NCBI GenBank assembly: GCA_000974665.1
Contig: BBSY01000002.1
Location: 992,001-1,056,000, forward strand
Length of the DNA stretch: 64,000 nucleotides
Source: an alpha proteobacterium U9-1i
GTDB lineage: Bacteria > Pseudomonadota > Alphaproteobacteria > Caulobacterales > Aquidulcibacteraceae
Reading direction: 5' to 3'
Below the pieces are notes generated by a model, which did no database searches, was not told the DNA's origin, and was given only the letters and a program-made list of their open reading frames with translations. Positions within the stretch are counted from its first letter, which is position 1; each line of letters opens with the position of its first letter. Of this stretch, positions 25,742 through 35,819 are shown one piece after another. Made by a program: the position numbers and the translations under genes.

Positions 25742-27031
25742 CTAACGCGGACGCGTATCGACGACGCGTTTGGCTTTGCCTTGGCTGCGTTCGATCGACA
25801 TCGGCGCCACCACATCGATCCGCGCGCTGACGCCGATATTGTCTTTGATTTTCCGCGCAAGGTCTCCAGCGGCGTCGCCACCGGCATCGTTGGCGCCGGG
25901 CGCCGCTTCCACCTTCACCACCAATTCGTCCAAGTGCGTTGGTCGCGAGAGATGTAATTCGTAGTGCGGCGCCAGTCGCGGATCGCGGCAGATCAATTCC
26001 TCGATCTGGGTCGGAAAAACATTCACGCCGCGAATGATCATCATATCGTCGGAGCGGCCGCGGATGCGATCCATCCGGCGCATGGTGCGCGCAGTGCCTG
26101 GGAGCAGGCGCGTAAGATCGCGCGTGCGATAGCGGATGGTCGGCATCGCTTCCTTGCTCAGCGATGTGAAAACCAACTCGCCCTCTTCGCCGTCCGGCAG
26201 CGGCTCGCCCGTTTCTGGGTGAACGATCTCCGGATAGAAATGGTCCTCCCAAATCGTTGGCCCGTCCTTCGTCTCGATGCATTCGCTTGCAACGCCGGGG
26301 CCAATCACTTCCGACAATCCATAGATATCGACGGCGTCAATCGCGAACATTGCTTCGATCCCGCGCCGCGCTTCATCCGTCCACGGTTCGGCGCCGTGTA
26401 TGCCGATCTTGAGGCTTGTTTCGTGCGGACCGATGCCCTGACGCCTGAATTCGTCCGCGAGCGCGAGCATGTAAGACGGCGTCACCATGATGATCGACGG
26501 GCGGAAATCCTGGATCAGCTGCACCTGCTTTTCGGCTTGGCCGCCGGACATCGGAATAACCGTGCAGCCCAAGCGTTCGGCGCCATAATGCGCGCCGAGC
26601 CCGCCGGTGAAGAGGCCGTATCCATACGCGACGTGCAAGATATCGCCGGCCCTGCCACCGGCCGCATAAATCGAACGCGCCACCACGTTGGCCCACATCG
26701 CAATGTCGTTTTGCGTGTAGCCGACGACCGTGGGTTTTCCTGTCGTCCCGCTCGATGCATGAATGCGCGCCACCTGCTCGCGCGGAACCGCGAACATTCC
26801 GAACGGATAGTTGCGCCGCAAATCCTCCTTCGCGGTGAACGGAAAGTGCCGAAGGTCAGCCAGCGTTTTCAGGTCGCTTGGGTGCACGCCTTTTGCGTCA
26901 AACGCGGACCGATAATGCGCCACATTGGCGTACGCATGCGCCAGTGTGTGCTTAAGGCGTCCAAGCTGCATCGCCGCGAGTTCATCACGCGTCGCCGTTT
27001 CGATCGCGTCCAATCCGATGTCGCGTGTCAT
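25742..27031 (-). CDS. paaK: Phenylacetate-CoA ligase
   Basis: 429 residues from the ATG at 27031, the normal PaaK size; an in-frame extension upstream runs into the divergent ndh gene and is rejected. The AMP-binding loop HASSGTTGKPTVVGYT is at about 98-113, then YGLSEVIGPGVASEC and the C-terminal IRGRSDDMMIIRGVNVFPTQIE, all PaaK hallmarks. It activates phenylacetate or another aryl acid with ATP and CoA. No other paa gene is in the window, so it may serve a different aryl-CoA route. The Shine-Dalgarno sequence is weak. Convergent with dgcN, with 10 bp between stops. Confidence 0.9.
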   Translation of the reverse strand: MTRDIGLDAIETATRDELAAMQLGRLKHTLAHAYANVAHYRSAFDAKGVHPSDLKTLADLRHFPFTAKEDLRRNYPFGMFAVPREQVARIHASSGTTGKPTVVGYTQNDIAMWANVVARSIYAAGGRAGDILHVAYGYGLFTGGLGAHYGAERLGCTVIPMSGGQAEKQVQLIQDFRPSIIMVTPSYMLALADEFRRQGIGPHETSLKIGIHGAEPWTDEARRGIEAMFAIDAVDIYGLSEVIGPGVASECIETKDGPTIWEDHFYPEIVHPETGEPLPDGEEGELVFTSLSKEAMPTIRYRTRDLTRLLPGTARTMRRMDRIRGRSDDMMIIRGVNVFPTQIEELICRDPRLAPHYELHLSRPTHLDELVVKVEAAPGANDAGGDAAGDLARKIKDNIGVSARIDVVAPMSIERSQGKAKRVVDTRPR

Positions 27032-27193
27032 TCTTAAACTATTTACCCGCTTATTTTCACTGTCAACGCATTGGCGGACGCGAGAACGACACGATGAGAA
27101 CGGGAGCGCTCGCGCGCTTTGTCGCGGCTGTTTTCTATGTTTCAAGCTTGGTTCACTCGGCCGAACGCCTACCTTAGTAAGCGTCAGGAGCGA

Positions 27194-28525
27194 ATGATGA
27201 CGCACACTGATCTCACGGAAGTCCGCGCCCCCGCAATCGAGGCTCTGCCGCGTGTCGTGATCGTCGGCGCGGGGTTCGGTGGGTTGAGCGCCGCCAAGGC
27301 GCTGGCGAAGGCGCCGGTTCACGTCACCTTGATCGATCGCCGCAACCATCACCTGTTCCAGCCCTTGCTCTATCAGGTCGCGACAGCCGGCCTGTCGCCA
27401 AATCAGATCGCCACGCCGATCCGCGCGATCGTTCGCGGACAGCGCAACGCCGACGTCGAGTTGGGCACGGTTGAAGCCATCGATGTCGCCCACCGGGAAG
27501 TCATCCTCGGCGAGCGTCGCGTGGCTTATGATTATCTCGTCCTCGCAACCGGCGCGCGCCACGCTTATTTCGGACACGACGATTGGGAGCATTTCGCGCC
27601 CGGCCTTAAAACGCTGGAAGACGCCACCGAGCAGCGCAAACGCATTCTGCTCTCTTTCGAGCGCGCCGAGCTTGAGCCAGACGCCGCGGAACGCTCGCGC
27701 CTCACAACCTTCGTTGTCATCGGCGGCGGGCCGACCGGCGTCGAGATGGCGGGCGCCATCGCCGAACTCGCGAACAAGGCGCTCGCGCGGGATTACACGC
27801 GCATCAATCCCGCCTGCGCCCGCATCGTTTTGCTAGAAGGCGCGCCGCACGTGCTTGGCAATTTCCCTGAAACGCTGTCGGAGCACGCGCGCAAGGCGCT
27901 TGAGAAACTCGGCGTTGAAGTCCGCACTGGCGCGACTGTGACGAAAATTGACGGCGAAGGCGTGATCGTCGGCGGCGAGCGGATCGAAAGCCGTTGCGTG
28001 ATCTGGGCGGCTGGCGTGCAGTCGTCGCCAGCCGCGAAATGGCTAGAGGCGGAAGCTGATCGCGCAGGCCGTGTCCTGGTGAAACCCGACATGCGCGCGC
28101 CCGGACATGACAATATCTTCGTCATCGGCGATTGCGCGAACTTTACCGGCGCCGACGGCAAGCCGCTCCCCGGCGTCGCGCCCGTCGCGAAGCAGCAGGG
28201 CGCTTACGTCGCCGAATTCATTCGCAACGCTTTGGGGCCGAAGCGCGAGATGAAGCCGTTCGCCTACAAGGATTATGGCAACCTCGCCACCGTCGGCCGC
28301 AAGGCAGCGATCGCCGACATTCACGGCTTTCACCTGCGCGGCTTTATCGGCTGGGTGTTCTGGAGCGCCGCGCACATCTATTTTCTGATCGGCTTCCGCA
28401 ACCGCATCGCCGTCACGCTCGATTGGGCGTGGAGCTACCTCACGTTCGAACGTGGCGCGCGCCTGATAACAGGTGATGTCTCGGCGCAAAAGCCGTCGCC
28501 GGGCGCCCATCGCGAGGCTGCTTAG
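27194..28525 (+). CDS. ndh: Type II NADH:quinone dehydrogenase
   Basis: About 443 residues. Two in-frame ATGs at 27194 and 27197 follow AGGAG (27186-27190); an upstream GTG/TTG extension is rejected. FAD motif VVIVGAGFGGLSAAKAL near the N-terminus, NADH motif FVVIGGGPTGVEMAGAIAEL about residue 170, NIFVIGDCANF about 300, and the membrane-binding C-terminus (WVFWSAAHIYFLIGFRNRIAV). It oxidises NADH without pumping protons and passes electrons to quinone at the inner membrane. Confidence 0.93.
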   Translation: MMTHTDLTEVRAPAIEALPRVVIVGAGFGGLSAAKALAKAPVHVTLIDRRNHHLFQPLLYQVATAGLSPNQIATPIRAIVRGQRNADVELGTVEAIDVAHREVILGERRVAYDYLVLATGARHAYFGHDDWEHFAPGLKTLEDATEQRKRILLSFERAELEPDAAERSRLTTFVVIGGGPTGVEMAGAIAELANKALARDYTRINPACARIVLLEGAPHVLGNFPETLSEHARKALEKLGVEVRTGATVTKIDGEGVIVGGERIESRCVIWAAGVQSSPAAKWLEAEADRAGRVLVKPDMRAPGHDNIFVIGDCANFTGADGKPLPGVAPVAKQQGAYVAEFIRNALGPKREMKPFAYKDYGNLATVGRKAAIADIHGFHLRGFIGWVFWSAAHIYFLIGFRNRIAVTLDWAWSYLTFERGARLITGDVSAQKPSPGAHREAA

Positions 28526-28707
28526 ACGCGCTCGAGTTGCGGCGCCGCATACCCCGCGCGGGGCGAAACAATCCATTTGGGGTTTTCTTGCGTAAGCCAT
28601 TGCATTGGTTCGTTTGCCATTTTCGGACCAGATCGGGTGAGAGGCGCGTTGCGGAATTGGGTTCGCGACACTAGGTTCCACCCGCAATCGTGGCGGGTGG
28701 GGCGCGC

Positions 28708-29673
28708 GTGACCGACAAAGCCGATCTTCTGAAATCCCTGCGCATCGAGCGCGGTAGCGGCGATGCCGAGGAGGGCGAAGCGCGCCTCGCACCCTGGGTC
28801 GTGCCGAGCGCGGCGGCTGGTGTCGCTTTGATCGTCGGCATTGGCGCCGGCTGGCTGTTGAAGCCCGCCCCGCCGCCACCGCCGCCCGCGCCCGTCGAAA
28901 CCGCCAGCGGCGCTGGCGGCCAAAGCGTCGCCGCTGGCAGTCTGGTTGCCTCGGGCTACGTGGTCGCGCGCCGCCAAGCGACTGTCGCCGCTGAAGTCAC
29001 CGGCCGGCTGCTCGAAGTGCGCATCGAGGAGGGCCAGCGCGTCCAGCGCGGCCAAGTGCTCGCCGTTCTCGAACCGACACTCGCCCGCGCCGAACTCGGC
29101 AGCGCCCGCGCCCGCGCCGCCGCCGGCGACGCCGATCTCGCCGAGGCCCAACGTGTCTTGGACCGCACGCGGTCCTTGGCCCAGCAAGGCTTCGCCAGCG
29201 ACGCGGCTCTTACCCAAGCTCAATCGCGCTACGATCTCGCGCTCGCGCAACGCAACGCCTCGCGCAGCGATGCAACGCGCGCATCGGCGCAACTCTCGCG
29301 TTATGAAATCCGTGCGCCGTTCACCGGCGTCGTCATCAACAAATCCGCGCAACCGGGTGAGATCATTTCGCCGGTCTCCGCTGGCGGCGGTTTCACCCGA
29401 ACCGGCGTCTGCACCATCGTCGATATGTCGAGCCTGGAGATCGAGGTGGACGTGAGCGAGGCCTACATCGCTCGCGTTTCCGAAGGTCAGCGCGTCGAAG
29501 CCGTGCTCGACGCTTATCCTGATCAAACGTTCCCCGCGCGCGTGATCGCCACCATTCCAGCGGCCGACCGCAGCCGTGCTACGGTGCGTGTACGCATCGC
29601 GTTCGATGAGCTTGACCCGCGCATCCTGCCCGAAATGGCGATCAGCGTTCGTTTCCTAGACCCTGAATCCTAA
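28708..29673 (+). CDS. Periplasmic adaptor (HlyD/MacA-like) of ABC exporter
   Basis: 321 residues from the GTG at 28708 (MTDKADLLKSLRIER...); an in-frame GTG at 28690 would add six residues. One membrane helix (about 30-50) followed by a proline stretch, a biotinyl-lipoyl domain (GYVVARRQATVAAEVTGRLLEVRIEEGQRVQRGQVLAVLE), an alpha-hairpin and a barrel domain (YEIRAPFTGVVINKSAQPGEIISP). It links the inner-membrane permeases to the periplasm. First of a four-gene exporter operon. Confidence 0.88.
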   Translation: MTDKADLLKSLRIERGSGDAEEGEARLAPWVVPSAAAGVALIVGIGAGWLLKPAPPPPPPAPVETASGAGGQSVAAGSLVASGYVVARRQATVAAEVTGRLLEVRIEEGQRVQRGQVLAVLEPTLARAELGSARARAAAGDADLAEAQRVLDRTRSLAQQGFASDAALTQAQSRYDLALAQRNASRSDATRASAQLSRYEIRAPFTGVVINKSAQPGEIISPVSAGGGFTRTGVCTIVDMSSLEIEVDVSEAYIARVSEGQRVEAVLDAYPDQTFPARVIATIPAADRSRATVRVRIAFDELDPRILPEMAISVRFLDPES

Positions 29674-29722
29674 CCCAGAGCAAAACCGAGAATCCGCGTC
29701 ACAGCGGCCCTGGAGATTTCGT

Positions 29723-30412
29723 ATGCCTGACCTCATTCGCCTCACCGACATTGAGAAAAGCTACACACGCGGCAAAGAGAAGATCGCCATCTTCAACAAG
29801 CTCAACATGCATTTTGAGCAGGGCGATTTCGTCGCCATCATGGGTCCATCGGGTTCGGGCAAAACAACATTGCTGAACTTGCTCGGCGGCACCGACCGTC
29901 CGGACAAAGGCCAGATCGAATTCGACGGTAAGAACATCGAGAAGCTAAGCGAAGGCAAGCTCACCGCGTGGCGGTCGAGCAATGTCGGCTTCATCTTCCA
30001 GTTCTACAATTTGATGCCGATCCTTACGGCGGCGCAGAACGTCGAGCTGCCGCTGTTGTTGACGAAACTCTCGCCCAAGAAGCGGGCCGAGAACGTCGCC
30101 ACCGCGCTTCAGATCGTCGGCCTCGCCGACCGCGCCAAGCACCGCCCGCGCGAAATGTCAGGCGGCCAGCAGCAACGCGTCGCCATCGCCCGCGCCATCG
30201 TCTCCGATCCGAAGCTGCTGCTGTGCGACGAACCGACAGGCGATCTCGATCGCGCCACCGCCGATGAGATCCTCGGCACATTGCAAACGCTCAATCGCGA
30301 GCTCGGCAAAACGATCATCATGGTCACGCACGACGCTGCGGCCGCGAAGTTCGCGAAGCGTACGCTCCATCTCGACAAAGGCCAGTTCGACGCCGGGGAG
30401 CTCGCGGCATGA
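29723..30412 (+). CDS. ABC exporter ATP-binding protein (MacB/LolD type)
   Basis: 229 residues with Walker A GPSGSGKTT (41-49), Q-loop NVGFIFQFYNLMPILTAAQNVELP, signature MSGGQQQRVAIARAI, Walker B LLLCDEPTGDLD and H-loop MVTHD. It energises the two FtsX-type permeases that follow. Its stop overlaps the first permease start as ATGA. Confidence 0.95.
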   Translation: MPDLIRLTDIEKSYTRGKEKIAIFNKLNMHFEQGDFVAIMGPSGSGKTTLLNLLGGTDRPDKGQIEFDGKNIEKLSEGKLTAWRSSNVGFIFQFYNLMPILTAAQNVELPLLLTKLSPKKRAENVATALQIVGLADRAKHRPREMSGGQQQRVAIARAIVSDPKLLLCDEPTGDLDRATADEILGTLQTLNRELGKTIIMVTHDAAAAKFAKRTLHLDKGQFDAGELAA

Positions 30413-31569
30413 ATGACCTTACCTTGATGCGGAAGAATCTGTTCCGCAAACCGGTGCGGACGACGCTGCTGATCGTTTCGATCTTCATCGCGTTTTTGAT
30501 TTTCAGCGTCATGCTGAGCTTCAATCACGCCATCAACAACTTCAACACCTTGCCAACGCGCATGGTTACGTTGAGCAAGATCAATTTCACCGAGTCGCTG
30601 CCGATCGCGCACTATGATCGCGTCGCGCGCATGGAGGGCGTCCAGGCCGCCACGCACATGAACTGGTTCGGTGGCTATTATCAGGATCCCGTGCAGGGCT
30701 TCATGCCGGTGTTCGCCGTCGATCCGGAGACTTATTTCCAGGTCTATAGCGAGGATCTGCAAATTCCCGCCGCGCAGCGCGATGCGTTTTTCAATGAACG
30801 CACGGCAATGCTCGTCGCCGAGCCTGTAGCGGAGCGCTGGGGTTGGCGCGTCGGCCAGCGCATCCCGATCAATTCCAATATTTTCACCAACTCAACCACC
30901 GGCAATTCCAGCTGGGAGTTCACTCTCGTCGGCACCATTCCAACGCCGCCCGGCAGCTCGCAATCCGGATCGGTGCTGATCAATTACGATTATTTCAACG
31001 AGACGATCACGTTCGGGCGTGATCGCATCGGCTGGATTCCGTTCCTCACCAGCTCAGCGACCATCAATGAGCGCGTCGCCAATGCCATCGACCAACGTTT
31101 CGCCAATTCGCAGGACGAAACCTCGACGCAGGACGAAGCCACCTTCAATGCGGGCTTCGCCGCCCAACTCGGCAACATCGCGCTCGTTATTACATTGGTT
31201 GTCGGCTCGGCCTTTGCCGCGATCCTGCTGATCGTTGGCACCACGATGGCGCTCGCCGTGCGTGAGCGCACCAAGGAAGTGGGCGTGATGAAGACGCTCG
31301 GCTTCTCGTCCGGCCGCGTGCTGCGCATGGTGCTGGGCGAATCCATGTTGCTGTCATTCGTCGGCGCGGGCCTCGGCATGCTCGCCGCAGTCGGCGTGTT
31401 GGCGCTGATGTCGCAAATGAGCGGCGGGCAGGGGCCGCCCATCTCATTCGCACCGTCCGTGCTCGGCTGGGGCGCGCTTGTCGCTCTGGGCCTTGGTCTG
31501 TTGACGGGTCTGCCGCCGGCGCTCGCCGCCTATCGCATGCGCATCATCGACGCGTTCGCGCGCCGTTGA
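30409..31569 (+). CDS. ABC exporter permease 1 (FtsX/MacB family)
   Basis: 386 residues: an N-terminal membrane helix (about 17-40), a MacB-type periplasmic domain, and three C-terminal helices with LPP-type FtsX signature VRERTKEVGVMKTLGFSSGRVLRMVLGES. With the second permease it would form a heterodimeric MacB-like channel, whereas classic MacB fuses ATPase and permease in a single chain. Confidence 0.92.
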   Translation: MNDLTLMRKNLFRKPVRTTLLIVSIFIAFLIFSVMLSFNHAINNFNTLPTRMVTLSKINFTESLPIAHYDRVARMEGVQAATHMNWFGGYYQDPVQGFMPVFAVDPETYFQVYSEDLQIPAAQRDAFFNERTAMLVAEPVAERWGWRVGQRIPINSNIFTNSTTGNSSWEFTLVGTIPTPPGSSQSGSVLINYDYFNETITFGRDRIGWIPFLTSSATINERVANAIDQRFANSQDETSTQDEATFNAGFAAQLGNIALVITLVVGSAFAAILLIVGTTMALAVRERTKEVGVMKTLGFSSGRVLRMVLGESMLLSFVGAGLGMLAAVGVLALMSQMSGGQGPPISFAPSVLGWGALVALGLGLLTGLPPALAAYRMRIIDAFARR

Positions 31570-31587
31570 TCGGGAGGATTTGATCCA

Positions 31588-32778
31588 ATGGCTGGCTTGC
31601 TCAACCAGATCGGCGCGGTCACCGCGCTCAACGTGCGTTCGATTCCCCAACGCGGGGCGATGTCCATCGCCAGCGTCGTCGCGGTCGCGCTCACCATTAC
31701 CGTGCTGCTTTTCTTCCTGGCGCTTTCCAACGGCTTGAAGCGCACGGTGGAAGGCTCAGGCGCTGATGACGTCGCCGTCGTGCTCCGCGAAGGCTCCAAC
31801 GCGGAGCTCAACAGCGTCGTGTCGCGCGATCAGCTCAACATCTTGTCCACCGGTCCGGGCGTGATTTCTCGCAACGGCGCGCCCGTGGTCTCTGGAGAAC
31901 TGCTCGTCATCGTTGATGGCATACGGCGTGACAGCGGCACCAAGGCCAATATGCCCTTTCGCGGCATCGGTCCCGAAGGTCTGGCGCTCCGTCGCGGCGT
32001 GAACATCACGCAAGGGCGCATGTTCACGCCCGGAACCAATGAAATCGTCGTCGGCGCAGGCTTGCTGCGTGAGTTCGCCGGCTTCGAGTTCGGCGAAACC
32101 ATCCGTCTGCGCGGAGGCGATTGGCAGATCGTTGGTGTGTTCGAGGCGCCGGGCACGGTTTTCGAGTCCGAACTCTGGGCCGACGTTACGGTGACGCAGA
32201 GTTTGTTCAACCGTCCAAACGTCTATCAAACCATGCGCGTGCAACTGGCGAACGCGCAGGCCGTGGACGCTTTCAACACATGGGCCGAGAACGATCCGCG
32301 TCTGAACGGCCTCGAAGCCTTGAGCGAGCGCGCCTATTACGCGCGCCAAGCCTCGCAATCGACAGCGCAATTCACCATCATCGCTTGGGCGCTGGGCGTG
32401 ATGATGGCCATTGGCGCGCTCGCCGGCGCGCTCAACACCATGTATTCGTCCGTCGCCTCGCGCTCCACCGAGATCGCGACGCTTCGCATTATCGGCTTTT
32501 CCGGTTACGCGGCGTTCTTCGGCACGATGGTGGAAGCGCTCGCACTCTCGGCGCTCGGCGGCGTGCTTGGCATCCTTCTCGCCTTCGTTGCGTTCAACGG
32601 CCGAACCACCTCAACGCTTGGCTCCGGGTTCACTCAACTCGTGTTCAAGTTTGAGCTCTCGCCGGGCATTATTATCTCGGCGGTGGTTGTCGCTTTGATC
32701 ATCGGCCTCGTCGGCGGCATCCTGCCGGGCATCCGTGCCGCCCGTCAGCGCCCGCAGCTTGAGCTGGCCGCCGCCTAG
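31588..32778 (+). CDS. ABC exporter permease 2 (FtsX/MacB family)
   Basis: 396 residues with the same plan as the preceding permease: N-terminal helix (GAMSIASVVAVALTITVLLFFLAL), periplasmic domain with FRGIGPEGLALRRGVNITQGRMF, and C-terminal FtsX domain (RSTEIATLRIIGFSGYAAFFGTMVE). Starts 18 bp after permease 1. A strong hairpin at 32805-32833 follows the gene. Confidence 0.92.
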   Translation: MAGLLNQIGAVTALNVRSIPQRGAMSIASVVAVALTITVLLFFLALSNGLKRTVEGSGADDVAVVLREGSNAELNSVVSRDQLNILSTGPGVISRNGAPVVSGELLVIVDGIRRDSGTKANMPFRGIGPEGLALRRGVNITQGRMFTPGTNEIVVGAGLLREFAGFEFGETIRLRGGDWQIVGVFEAPGTVFESELWADVTVTQSLFNRPNVYQTMRVQLANAQAVDAFNTWAENDPRLNGLEALSERAYYARQASQSTAQFTIIAWALGVMMAIGALAGALNTMYSSVASRSTEIATLRIIGFSGYAAFFGTMVEALALSALGGVLGILLAFVAFNGRTTSTLGSGFTQLVFKFELSPGIIISAVVVALIIGLVGGILPGIRAARQRPQLELAAA

Positions 32779-32804
32779 AAACCACCCTTCGTCGCGCCGT
32801 CAGA

Positions 32805-32833
32805 GCCCGCGCCACATCTGATGTGGCGCGGGC
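32805..32833 (+). terminator. Hairpin after the ABC exporter operon
   Basis: A perfect 13-bp GC-rich inverted repeat with a 3-nt loop, 26 bp beyond the stop of the second permease. No T tract follows, so it may protect the 3' end or only slow the polymerase. Confidence 0.55.
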
Positions 32834-32881
32834 GCAGGCTGGCGGGCTATTTGATCCTTCAAAGTTTCGATGGAGGGATCG

Positions 32882-35698
32882 ATGAAGCGCTTATTGGCAG
32901 GGGCCGCACTGTCCGTTCTGATGTTCGCAAGCGGCTGCGCCAGCACCGGCAGCGCCGCACGCGCTCCAAATCAGCCCGCCTCCGTCGCCGAATTGATGGC
33001 CGGCGTCGATATTCCGTATGAAAGCTTCACGCTGCCAAATGGGCTCACCGTTGTCGTCCACGAGGACCGCAAAGCGCCGGTCGTCGCCATCGCCGCCTGG
33101 TACAATGTCGGCTCCAAGGATGAGCCAACCGGCCGCACCGGCTTCGCGCACCTGTTCGAGCACATCATGCTCTTCAACGGCACAGAACACGTGCCGAACC
33201 TCATCGAGCCGATGCGCGAAATGGGCGCCACCAATTGGAACGGCACCACGTGGTTCGATCGCACCAATTATTTTGAAACCGTGCCCACCCAAGCGCTCGA
33301 TCGCGGCCTCTACATCGAGAGCGAACGCATGGGCTACATCCTCGGCGCGCTGACGCAAGAGCGTTTGGATGCGCAGCGCGGCATCGTCCAAAACGAAAAG
33401 CGCCAAGGCGATAACCAGCCGTACGGCATGGGCGAATATCGCCAGCTCGAAGCGCTTTTCCCGGAGGGCCATCCGTATCGCCACTCCACCATCGGCTCGA
33501 TGGCCGATCTCGACGCCGCGACGCTGGAAGACGCGCGCAATTGGTTCCGCGAGAATTACGGCCCCAACAACGCCGTTCTCGTGCTGGCGGGAGATATCAA
33601 CCTCGCCGAGGCCCGTCCGCTGGTGGAGCGCTATTTCGGCTCGATCGCGCGCGGCCCCGAAAACGTGCCCGCCGCCGCCGACGTGCCGACGCTCGCCGCG
33701 CCGATCAACGAGATCATGCATGATCGCGTCTCCAACACGCGTATCGAGCGCACCTGGATCGTGCCGGGGCAGGGCCACGCCGACGAAGTTGAGCTTTCCG
33801 TCGCCGCGCAAGTGCTCGGCGGGCTCGCCAGCTCGCGCCTGGATCGCGTCTTGGTGCGCGACGAGCAAACCGCTGTCGCCGTCAACACCTTCATGCTGCC
33901 GTTCCAGCGCATCAGTTATTTCGGCATCACCGTGGACGTGAAGCCCGGCGAAGACCCGGTTGCCGTCACCAATCGCCTTGACGCCATCGTCGCTGAATTC
34001 ATCGCCAACGGTCCAACCGAGGATGAAATTCAGCGCGTCGCCACCACGCAAATCGCCCAGAGCGTTTTCGCGGTCGAGCAGATCGGCGGCTTCACCGGCA
34101 AGGCTTGGGTGCTGGCGGATGGCGCCATCATGACCGGCAACCCCGGCTATTTCCGCGCCAACTTGCTTGAGTACGGCGACGTGACGCCCGCCAGTGTGCG
34201 TGACGTGATGAGCCGTTGGCTCACGCGCCCCGCGCACACCTTGCGCACCGATCCGGGTGAGCGCGAGCCGTACGAAGAAGCCGCCGCCAATCGTCGGCCA
34301 ACGCCAGATACGCGCGCGCCAACCGTGACGCCGCGTGAGCCGATGCCGGAGGTCGGCCAGATCGCCGATCTCGACTTCCCAGATGTCGAACGCGCGCATC
34401 TCTCTAACGGTGTTGAGATTGTCTACGCGCAACGCGACGCCATTCCGGCGACACTCATCGCCGCTGACTTTGACGCCGGCGCCGCCGCCGACCCCGAAGG
34501 CGGCTACGGCACGCAACGCCTGATGCTGTCTTTGCTCACCGCCGGCGCCAATGGCCGCGACGCCATGGCCATCGCCGAGCAGCAAGAACGCCTTGGCGCC
34601 ACGATCGCCGCCAACGGTACGCTGGACCGCACGTCCGTGACGCTCACCGCGCTGAGCGCCAATCTCGGCGCTTCGCTCGATCTGTTCGCGGACATCGTGC
34701 TGCGCCCCGATTTCGCCGACGGCGAAGTCGCGCGCCTGCGCGATCAACAGCTCGCCGCTGTCGCCGCCGAAGCAACGCAACCGAACGGTCTCGCAACGCG
34801 CGCATTCCCCGCCTTGGTCTACGGCGCAGCTCACCCCTACGGCCGCCCCGCGTCCGGTCTTGGTAGCCAAGCGTCGGTGCAAGCGCTCGATCGCGCTGCG
34901 CTCGTGCGTTTCCATCAGGCGTGGCTGCGTCCGGAAACCGTGCGCTTTTTTGTGGTGTCAGATCGTCCGTTGGCGGAAGTCACGGCGCAGCTCGAAGCGC
35001 GCTTCGGCGCCTGGGCCGGCGCAACCGGCGTCGCCGCCGGGACGAAGAACTTCGCCACCCCCATTCCGCAACCGCGTTCGCGCATCGTCATCGTCGATCG
35101 CCCGCAATCGCCGCAATCGATCATCTATGCGGGCTCCGTGCTTCCGCTCAACGGCACCGATGATTCCCTCACATTGGTCGCCGCCAACGAAGTGCTCGGG
35201 AACAATTTCCTGTCGCGCATCAACACGGAAATCCGCGAACGCCGCGGCTGGTCGTACGGTCTCTCCGGTCAGGTCGTGCTGCGCGAGCATCAAACGCCTT
35301 ACATTATCAACGCCCCCGTCCAGGCGGACCGCACGGGCGATTCAATTCGCGTGCTGATGGAGCAGATCAACGCGTTCAACACCGCCAACGGCGTGTCCGC
35401 AACCGAGCACACCCGCACCATCAATGGCAATATCCGCCAATTGCCCGGCCAGTTTGAAACCGCTGGCGCGATCCTGGCCGCCTTGCGTTCCAACGAACTC
35501 TACAACCGCGCGGACAATTACTGGGAAGGCGTCGCCGGCCGCTATCGCACCATGACGGCCGCCGATATGGACCGCGCTGCCCGCGCCGTGATCGATCCAC
35601 GCCGGTTTGTGTGGGTCGTCGTGGGAGACGCCAGCGTCGTGCGCCCTCAATTGAGTGGCCTTGGCTTGGACGTCGAGGTCGTTCAACCAACGCCGTAA
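32882..35698 (+). CDS. M16-family (pitrilysin-like) lipoprotein zinc peptidase
   Basis: 938 residues from the ATG at 32882, which has GGAGGG upstream. A lipoprotein signal peptide ends at FASGC (Cys19). The inverted zinc motif HLFEH (H90, E93, H94) is in the first M16 half, with the distal Glu expected in NWFRENYGPNN. The second half (from about residue 510) lacks the motif and is the usual inactive partner, with R/Y motif RRGWSYGLSGQVV. Two-domain clamshell peptidases of this sort degrade short peptides; here probably anchored to a membrane facing the periplasm. It is about 100 bp after the exporter, so may have its own promoter. Confidence 0.92.
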   Translation: MKRLLAGAALSVLMFASGCASTGSAARAPNQPASVAELMAGVDIPYESFTLPNGLTVVVHEDRKAPVVAIAAWYNVGSKDEPTGRTGFAHLFEHIMLFNGTEHVPNLIEPMREMGATNWNGTTWFDRTNYFETVPTQALDRGLYIESERMGYILGALTQERLDAQRGIVQNEKRQGDNQPYGMGEYRQLEALFPEGHPYRHSTIGSMADLDAATLEDARNWFRENYGPNNAVLVLAGDINLAEARPLVERYFGSIARGPENVPAAADVPTLAAPINEIMHDRVSNTRIERTWIVPGQGHADEVELSVAAQVLGGLASSRLDRVLVRDEQTAVAVNTFMLPFQRISYFGITVDVKPGEDPVAVTNRLDAIVAEFIANGPTEDEIQRVATTQIAQSVFAVEQIGGFTGKAWVLADGAIMTGNPGYFRANLLEYGDVTPASVRDVMSRWLTRPAHTLRTDPGEREPYEEAAANRRPTPDTRAPTVTPREPMPEVGQIADLDFPDVERAHLSNGVEIVYAQRDAIPATLIAADFDAGAAADPEGGYGTQRLMLSLLTAGANGRDAMAIAEQQERLGATIAANGTLDRTSVTLTALSANLGASLDLFADIVLRPDFADGEVARLRDQQLAAVAAEATQPNGLATRAFPALVYGAAHPYGRPASGLGSQASVQALDRAALVRFHQAWLRPETVRFFVVSDRPLAEVTAQLEARFGAWAGATGVAAGTKNFATPIPQPRSRIVIVDRPQSPQSIIYAGSVLPLNGTDDSLTLVAANEVLGNNFLSRINTEIRERRGWSYGLSGQVVLREHQTPYIINAPVQADRTGDSIRVLMEQINAFNTANGVSATEHTRTINGNIRQLPGQFETAGAILAALRSNELYNRADNYWEGVAGRYRTMTAADMDRAARAVIDPRRFVWVVVGDASVVRPQLSGLGLDVEVVQPTP

Positions 35699-35819
35699 CG
35701 GCAAGTCTAACCGCGCCCAACTGGACGCTTCCGGACATTGCTGTCGCAAACGTGCGCGGCGGCGGCCTCGCGTCGCTGCGTATCTCTGCTAGCTTCGCCT
35801 CAACAGAGGAGGGGCGGCG

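Noticed and set aside
27032-27592. N-terminal extension of PaaK by about 187 residues
   Set aside because: It runs into the divergent ndh gene, and the ATG at 27031 gives the usual family length.
28522-28620. 32-codon minus-strand ORF (MANEPMQWLTQENPKW...) after ndh
   Set aside because: The peptide looks natural, but there is no ribosome site before its ATG and no context support.
32891-34915. Long open frame (674 codons) on the minus strand
   Set aside because: It is opposite the M16 peptidase, has low-complexity Arg/Gly/Ala composition and no recognisable domain; such frames are common in high-GC DNA.
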